Below, piece by piece: positions 6,690-10,303 of a stretch of 10,303 bases of DNA. This DNA is from Gammaproteobacteria bacterium. Its GTDB lineage: Bacteria > Pseudomonadota > Gammaproteobacteria > SZUA-152. The first letter of the stretch is position 1. Every line of letters starts with the position of its first letter. Location of the stretch: positions 1 through 10,303 of the forward strand of contig QIGJ01000340.1 in NCBI GenBank assembly GCA_003229995.1. Direction: 5' to 3'. A program made the position numbers and the translations under genes. The notes under the pieces were generated by a model, which did no database searches, was not told where the DNA came from, and saw only the letters and a program-made list of their open reading frames with translations.

Positions 6690-6790
6690 GACCTTTCCTG
6701 CAATAAATGGCCGTTTTCTGGCCGGTTTTGGTCGGGTTATTTATGCACATATTTTTATGCCGCGTAGTGTGTATTTTCTGTCTGTGTACC

Positions 6791-6817
6791 CTATCGTCAA
6801 AAAACTGGCCGACTTTA
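6791..6817 (-). promoter_or_regulatory. Probable sigma-28-like promoter of flgA
   Basis: The minus strand reads TAAA (6814-6817), 15 nt, then GACGATAG (6791-6798). This matches 10 of 12 consensus positions at exact spacing. It would give a leader of roughly 95 nt before the flgA ATG. The two -10 mismatches leave doubt. Confidence 0.55.
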
Positions 6818-6981
6818 GACTTTATTTCGTAAATTATTGAAATTTCTGTCAATTGATTTTTTGACGCTGTGTTGATGCGGTTTTTCTCCTCGTTTCATGA
6901 TTAAAAATTTCTCGCCAAAGTGTCTTGCTGATTGAGCAATACCTGTGCCAATACAGGGAGGATATTTCTGTACTGGGGTCT

Positions 6982-7008
6982 TCAGAAAGCACAAATGCTT
7001 GTCGATAA
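6982..7008 (+). promoter_or_regulatory. Possible sigma-28 promoter of cheV-cheR
   Basis: GTCGATAA (7001-7008) matches 7 of 8 positions of the FliA -10. Fifteen nt upstream lies TCAG (6982-6985), a poor -35. The start would fall near 7015, about 43 nt before the cheV ATG. The good -10 and expected class III chemotaxis regulation support it. Confidence 0.5.
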
Positions 7009-7057
7009 GTGGGCATCTTGGCATTTTCGGAAAAAATCTAATGCAGGAGCATTCTTA

Positions 7058-8008
7058 ATGGCTGGAATCCTTGACGGTGTTGACCAACGAACGCAGTTGG
7101 TGGGCGAAAACCGCCTGGAGTTGTTGTTATTCCGTTTAAAAGGTCCACAAATGTACGGGATCAACGTGTTCAAGGTACAGGAAGTGATTCGATGTCCGGC
7201 ACTGACACATATGCCAAATTCCAACAGGGTCGTAAAAGGTATTGCCAATATGCGCGGCCGCACTATTCCTGTGATTGATTTGAGCCTTGCGTTGAAAGGC
7301 CCAGCGACCCCAGAGACCGAAGAGACCTTCGTTATTATTGCGGACTACAATCGTACGACTCAGGGGTTTTTAGTCGATAGCGTTGAGCGTATTGTCAATA
7401 TGAACTGGGAAGAAATTTTGGCACCACCGAAAGGGTCGGGTGTCAACAGTTATATGACGGCAGTGACGCGTGTTGATGAAAAGCTGGTTGAAATTATTGA
7501 TGTCGAGAAGGTTTTATCGGAGGTGGTTGGCGTTACCGAAAAAATTTCTGATAAAATCATCGACGAGAATTGCATAGAGGCAGGTGCGAATATTCTAGTA
7601 GCAGATGATTCCAGTGTCGCCAGAAAACAAATTAAACGCACACTGGATCAGTTGGGCATAGACTCCACATTGGTAAAAGATGGACAGGAAGCCCTGAATG
7701 TTTTATTGGACTGGGCAGATAAAGACCCGGATATTGCCAAGCATCTGACAATGGTTATTTCTGATGTTGAAATGCCAAACATGGATGGTTACACGTTGAC
7801 GACAGAAATTCGTAAAGAACCGCGATTAAAAGATCTTTTTGTCATCTTACACACATCATTAAGTGGTGTATTTAATCAAAGCATGGTTGAAAAAGTCGGT
7901 GCTAATAAATTTATTGCTAAATTTGATGCTGATGAATTAGCGAGCGCAGTATTGGAAGCCATTACAAAACAAAATGAAAAACAAGATGAAAAACAAGATG
8001 AAATTTAA
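7058..8008 (+). CDS. cheV: Chemotaxis coupling protein CheV (CheW-receiver fusion)
   Basis: This 316-residue cytoplasmic protein joins a CheW-like domain (about 15-160) to a response-regulator receiver (about 177-302). The CheW part includes FKVQEVIRCP, IANMRGRTIPVIDL and GFLVDSVERI. The receiver has the acidic pair Asp183-Asp184 (VADDSSVARKQI), the phospho-acceptor Asp236 in VISDVEMPNMDGY, Thr266 in LHTSLSG and Lys288. CheV links receptors to CheA and tunes signalling through phosphorylation. The start at ATG 7058 is set by CAGGAG 8 nt upstream. The protein ends in a short charged repeat tail (three KQ[N/D]E units). It lies upstream of cheR and between flgA and flgB, as in Pseudomonas- and Vibrio-type clusters. 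Confidence 0.96.
   Translation: MAGILDGVDQRTQLVGENRLELLLFRLKGPQMYGINVFKVQEVIRCPALTHMPNSNRVVKGIANMRGRTIPVIDLSLALKGPATPETEETFVIIADYNRTTQGFLVDSVERIVNMNWEEILAPPKGSGVNSYMTAVTRVDEKLVEIIDVEKVLSEVVGVTEKISDKIIDENCIEAGANILVADDSSVARKQIKRTLDQLGIDSTLVKDGQEALNVLLDWADKDPDIAKHLTMVISDVEMPNMDGYTLTTEIRKEPRLKDLFVILHTSLSGVFNQSMVEKVGANKFIAKFDADELASAVLEAITKQNEKQDEKQDEI
7967..8002 (+). repeat. 12-bp tandem repeat x3 at the cheV 3' end
   Basis: Three perfect or near-perfect 12-bp units (AAACAAAATGAA, then AAACAAGATGAA twice) encode KQNE-KQDE-KQDE just before the final Ile and stop codon. Being a multiple of three, unit gain or loss would keep the frame and change only tail length. Confidence 0.9.
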
Positions 8009-8057
8009 TTTTGAAACGGCGTTTTCCTTTGGAAAAAATAACCAATGAGAACGATGG

Positions 8058-8885
8058 GTGACTAGCACAATAACAACAGAGGATTATCAATTTTTCAGGA
8101 AATTTTTGGAAGATGCCTGTGGTATTGTACTGGGTGATAATAAGCAATATTTAGTGACTAGTCGGTTGACGAAGCTTATTTCTGATAATGAGATAAATTC
8201 ATTCAGTATGTTGATGAAACGAATGAAAGTTGATGAGAAGTTACGTAATCATATTATGGATGCGATGACGACCAATGAAACATCCTGGTTTCGGGATGTA
8301 TATCCTTTCGATATCCTCAAAGAAAAATTACTGCCTGAGTTGATAAAAACACAACCACGGACAATACGTATTTGGTCTGCTGCGTGTTCAACGGGTCAGG
8401 AGCCTTATTCGCTGAGTATGATGGTACAGGAATATTTACAATCCAAGCCTGGCCGTTTATCAACGGATACAGTGCAGATTATTGGCACTGATATTTCCCC
8501 TTCTGTTTTAGCTGTTGCAAAATCAGCCGTGTATGAGGGTGTTGCGGTTTCTCGTGGTTTACCGGAGGAAAGAAAGGCCCGATTTTTTCGGGAAACCAGC
8601 GGAGGCTGGGAAGTCAGTGTGGATATTAAGAAACGCGTAAGTTTTCGTGAATTGAATCTCATGCAAAGTTATACATTGCTTGGCCGTTTCGACATTATTT
8701 ATTGTCGAAATGTGTTGATCTATTTTTCTACAGAATTGAAATGCGACATTCTGGCACGTATGGCAAAGTGTCTCAATCCCGGTGGGTTTTTAGTGCTGGG
8801 TGGCTCGGAGTCTATCATCAATTATTCCAATGAGTTTGATCTGATTCGCTGGCGTAACGGCGTCATTTACCAATTAAAATCCTGA
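8058..8885 (+). CDS. cheR: Chemotaxis protein methyltransferase CheR
   Basis: This 275-residue cytoplasmic enzyme moves a methyl group from SAM to glutamates of chemoreceptors. The helical N-domain (about 8-75) ends in the conserved TTNETSWFRD (71-80). The SAM-binding domain has IWSAACSTGQEPYSLSM (105-121), the acidic IIGTDISPSVL (141-151, Asp145) and YCRNVLIYF (215-223), then GGFLVLGGSES. The start must be GTG 8058: an in-frame TGA lies 12 nt upstream and no other start codon follows until residue 51. The ribosome site is weak. The gene is 49 nt after cheV and probably co-transcribed. The last 24 codons plus stop (8811-8885) are duplicated 220 bp downstream. Near-complete length (E. coli CheR has 286 residues) and intact motifs argue that this copy works. 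Confidence 0.95.
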   Translation: MTSTITTEDYQFFRKFLEDACGIVLGDNKQYLVTSRLTKLISDNEINSFSMLMKRMKVDEKLRNHIMDAMTTNETSWFRDVYPFDILKEKLLPELIKTQPRTIRIWSAACSTGQEPYSLSMMVQEYLQSKPGRLSTDTVQIIGTDISPSVLAVAKSAVYEGVAVSRGLPEERKARFFRETSGGWEVSVDIKKRVSFRELNLMQSYTLLGRFDIIYCRNVLIYFSTELKCDILARMAKCLNPGGFLVLGGSESIINYSNEFDLIRWRNGVIYQLKS

Positions 8886-8986
8886 TTTTAAAATGGTAGA
8901 GTTCCTGATAGGTAGGGTATAGCCGTCACCCTCATATAATTTGGTGGAACCGCTGCGCTTGTTCCACCCTACAGATTTTACTCTGT
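8811..8986 (+). repeat. Duplicated segment, copy 1 (cheR 3' end plus downstream)
   Basis: This 176-bp segment covers cheR codons 252-275, the stop codon and about 100 bp of non-coding DNA. It recurs at 9031-9210. The copies differ by only a 4-nt insertion (GGCA, in copy 2) and two substitutions near 8936-8945, so the duplication is recent. Confidence 0.95.
8943..8972 (+). repeat. Palindromic intergenic repeat, copy 1
   Basis: GGTGGAAC and GTTCCACC form an 8-bp stem around the 10-nt loop CGCTGCGCTT, followed by CTAC. Short repeats of this general form, GTAGGGTGGA...TCCACC, are common between genes in many proteobacteria. This copy is part of the duplicated segment. Confidence 0.85.
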
Positions 8987-9030
8987 GTCGAATAAAACGG
9001 AACAAAAAGTCGATAAATGCCCCAATTCCC

Positions 9031-9105
9031 TCTATCATCAATTATTCCAATGAGTTTGATCTGATTCGCTGGCGTAACGGCGTCATTTACCAATTAAAAT
9101 CCTGA
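9031..9105 (+). pseudogene. Duplicated cheR C-terminal fragment
   Basis: These 75 bases are identical to cheR codons 252-275 plus stop and would encode SIINYSNEFDLIRWRNGVIY followed by QLKS. No start codon, ribosome site or upstream cheR sequence precedes them, so this is a non-functional remnant of the duplication, not a truncated gene. Its perfect identity to the functional end shows it is young. Confidence 0.9.
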
Positions 9106-9210
9106 TTTTAAAATGGTAGAGGGCATTCCTGATAGGTAGGGTATAGCCGTCACCCTCATACAATTTGGAGGAACCGCTGCGCTTGTTCCACCCTACAGAT
9201 TTTACTCTGT
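9031..9210 (+). repeat. Duplicated segment, copy 2
   Basis: This 180-bp copy of 8811-8986 carries an extra GGCA at 9122-9125. It follows the 44-bp unique linker and lies directly next to an inverted copy of the palindromic repeat. Confidence 0.95.
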
Positions 9211-9245
9211 CCTGGGTAGGGTGGAACAAGCGCAGCGGTTCCACC
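9167..9245. repeat. Large inverted repeat from two facing palindromic repeats
   Basis: Copy 2 of the palindromic repeat (9167-9196) is followed, after 19 nt, by a third copy in inverted orientation (9216-9245). The two 30-bp arms match at 29 of 30 positions. Each arm is itself a hairpin, so the stretch can form one long stem-loop or a cruciform. The loop contains ACAG/CTGT, extending the pairing. No T-run follows, so a standard intrinsic terminator is not indicated. Confidence 0.85.
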
Positions 9246-9394
9246 ACCATAACTTTGCATACACCTTACCAAAATATCCATATGGGTGATTTTGCCGCCA
9301 ATCGGTGCCACATTGCCGCTTTTTAATCTAAAACGATTTAGAAATTCTTCCCCCAAAGCGCGTAACTCTTTGTAATTTAATTGAAAAAATATTA

Positions 9395-9410
9395 TGGCAC
9401 GCGCTTTGCT
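9395..9410 (+). promoter_or_regulatory. Sigma-54 (RpoN) promoter of flgB-flgC
   Basis: TGGCAC (9395-9400), five nt, then TTGCT (9406-9410) is a full match to the -24/-12 consensus, with GG and GC exactly 10 nt apart. Transcription would start near 9422, about 30 nt before the flgB ATG. Rod genes are class II, RpoN-dependent genes under a FleQ/FlrC-type activator in polar-flagellum gammaproteobacteria; activator sites were not identified. Confidence 0.93.
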
Positions 9411-9451
9411 CTGTTCTTGGTGAGCATCAATAAACCACAGCGGAGTAACAC

Positions 9452-9868
9452 ATGCAGTTCGGTTTGGATAAGTTCTTTGGTATCAGCCAGCAGGCGTTGA
9501 AGATTCATTCACGTCGTGCAGAAGTGCTGGCAGGAAATCTGGCCAATGCAGATACTCCTGGATACAAAGCGCGCGACATTGATTTTAAAGCGGCATTGCA
9601 ACAGCTTAAAAGTGGTATGGGTGATGTCACACTGCGTACAACCAATCCGAATCACATCAATTCCGCAGGTACATCGCCAGGCCGTATCGATGATGTGTTG
9701 GGCGAAATGAAATATCGCATACCGAGCCAACCATCACTGGATGGTAATACGGTTGACTCACTAAAAGAGAAAGCTGCATTTATGGAAAATGCATTGTTGT
9801 ATCAAACAAATCTGCAATTTCTGGGCGGCAAGATCAAGCATTTAAAATCGGCCCTGAAAGGCGAATGA
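9452..9868 (+). CDS. flgB: Flagellar basal-body rod protein FlgB
   Basis: This 138-residue proximal rod protein is of normal length. The N-terminal rod motif is clear: NLANADTPGYKARDIDF (residues 29-45), with hydrophobic helices on either side. A low-complexity middle (about 60-90) is followed by the conserved C-terminal helix (SLKEKAAFMENALLYQTNLQFL). It is exported by the flagellar type III system without a Sec signal and assembles between the MS ring and the rest of the rod. The ATG follows CGGAG at 6 nt spacing. It is first in the operon driven by the sigma-54 promoter, with flgC 55 nt downstream. Confidence 0.96.
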   Translation: MQFGLDKFFGISQQALKIHSRRAEVLAGNLANADTPGYKARDIDFKAALQQLKSGMGDVTLRTTNPNHINSAGTSPGRIDDVLGEMKYRIPSQPSLDGNTVDSLKEKAAFMENALLYQTNLQFLGGKIKHLKSALKGE

Positions 9869-9923
9869 TTATTTAACGCAACTTGTTCATTACGCCATAT
9901 TTGACATAACGAAAGGTTAAAAA

Positions 9924-10303
9924 ATGTCTCTGTTTAATATTCTTGAGATTGCAGGTTCGGGTATGAGCGCACAGGCACTGCGTTTGAACACCACGGCCAG
10001 CAATCTAGCCAATGCGGAAAGTGTCAGCAGTAACAGTGCGGAAGTTTATCGGGCACGTCAGCCGGTATTTTCAGCCGTGATGAAGGCATTGGGTGAGTCG
10101 CCCGCAGGCGTTGGTGTGCAGGTTAATGGTATTGTGGAAAGCCAAGCACCTGTGCGCAAACAATATGAGCCGGGGCATCCCATGGCAAATGGTGATGGTT
10201 ATATTTTTCTGCCCAATGTCAGCATGGTGGAAGAAATGGCCAATATGATTTCCGCCTCACGTTCGTACCAAACTAATTCTGAAGTGGCAAAAACAACGAA
10301 GCA
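9924..10303 (+). CDS. flgC: Flagellar basal-body rod protein FlgC (5' part, cut by window end)
   Basis: The frame opens at ATG 9924 after GAAAGG and stays open for 126 codons to the window edge, so the stop codon lies outside. The N-terminus has the rod pattern SGMSAQALRLNTTASNLANA with AESVSSNSAEVYRARQPVF. The later GHPMANGDGYIFLPNVSMVEEM and ISASRSYQTNSEVAKT match the conserved C-terminal region of FlgC. Only about 10-12 residues should be missing, as FlgC is usually near 135-140 residues. It follows flgB and would be on the same sigma-54 transcript. Confidence 0.95.
   Translation, partial: MSLFNILEIAGSGMSAQALRLNTTASNLANAESVSSNSAEVYRARQPVFSAVMKALGESPAGVGVQVNGIVESQAPVRKQYEPGHPMANGDGYIFLPNVSMVEEMANMISASRSYQTNSEVAKTTK

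Larger units (their letters stand above)
6690..7057. other. Divergent flgA/cheV control region
   Basis: This 368-bp non-coding stretch holds a sigma-28-like site for each direction (listed separately). There are small hairpins at 6942-6957 (CCTGT/ACAGG) and at 6987-7000 (AAGCA/TGCTT), the latter within the cheV promoter spacer. A frame open from 6932 is joined to cheV but lacks a ribosome site, so it is treated as leader. No sigma-54 motif is visible here. Confidence 0.6.
8886..9451. other. Repeat-rich cheR-flgB intergenic region
   Basis: This 566-bp gap holds the non-coding part of duplication copy 1, a 44-bp linker (8987-9030), the full second copy, three copies of a palindromic repeat and about 150 bp ahead of the sigma-54 promoter of flgB. 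No intact gene is seen. A minus-strand frame at 9246-9420 looks somewhat protein-like (see findings). Confidence 0.8.

Noticed and set aside
6932..7057. Upstream extension of CheV by 42 residues from a GTG at 6932
   Set aside because: The extra residues look non-coding, cover the likely sigma-28 promoter, and ATG 7058 has a good Shine-Dalgarno sequence.
8019..8036. TTTTCC-TTT-GGAAAA hairpin between cheV and cheR as a terminator
   Set aside because: The stem is AT-rich and is followed by A residues, not a T-run, and cheR is expected to be co-transcribed.
8993..9016. GTCGATAA in the linker between duplication copies
   Set aside because: The -10-like box has a TAAA only 12 nt upstream instead of 15, and no gene follows it closely.

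Overview
The window looks like chromosomal DNA of a motile, polarly flagellated-type gammaproteobacterium with moderate to low GC content. The evidence is the gene order flgZ-flgN-flgM-flgA / cheV-cheR-flgB-flgC, the sigma-28 and sigma-54 promoter sequences in that cluster, and proteobacterial tRNA-Arg and tRNA-Ala genes. The genus cannot be read from the sequence. An aquatic or sulfur/methane-associated lineage would fit the repeat-rich intergenic regions, but that is a guess.

Left part (1-1130, all minus strand): two tRNA genes, Ala(CGC) then Arg(CCT) in transcription order, followed upstream by an ECF sigma factor gene overlapping a small zinc-binding anti-sigma gene by 4 nt (ATGA).

Middle-left (1432-3730, plus strand): a tight three-gene operon with 1-nt overlaps. 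It encodes the radical SAM enzyme ArsS and two glycosyltransferase-like proteins of the rSAM/selenodomain-associated families TIGR04283 and TIGR04282, annotated as arsenosugar biosynthesis. The ECF sigma/anti-sigma pair is divergent to it and may control it. No arsM methyltransferase lies in the window.

Right part (3738-10303): the flagellar/chemotaxis region. On the minus strand, flgA, flgM, flgN and flgZ encode the P-ring chaperone, the anti-sigma-28 factor, the hook-junction export chaperone and a c-di-GMP-responsive PilZ brake. On the plus strand, cheV, cheR, flgB and flgC encode a CheW-receiver adaptor, the receptor methyltransferase and two rod proteins. A textbook sigma-28 promoter precedes flgM, weaker sigma-28-like sites precede flgA and cheV, and a textbook sigma-54 promoter precedes flgB. 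This is a readable class II/class III flagellar hierarchy.

The most unusual content is between the flagellar genes. There is a 149-bp inverted-repeat (MITE-like) element between flgN and flgZ. A degenerate ~76-bp repeat family (two direct copies plus one inverted) lies upstream of flgM and supplies its sigma-28 -35 box. A near-identical ~176/180-bp duplication copies the last 24 codons of cheR and its downstream DNA. A palindromic repeat occurs three times before flgB and forms a 30-bp inverted repeat. No clearly new multi-gene system is present; the novelty is in repeats and regulation.
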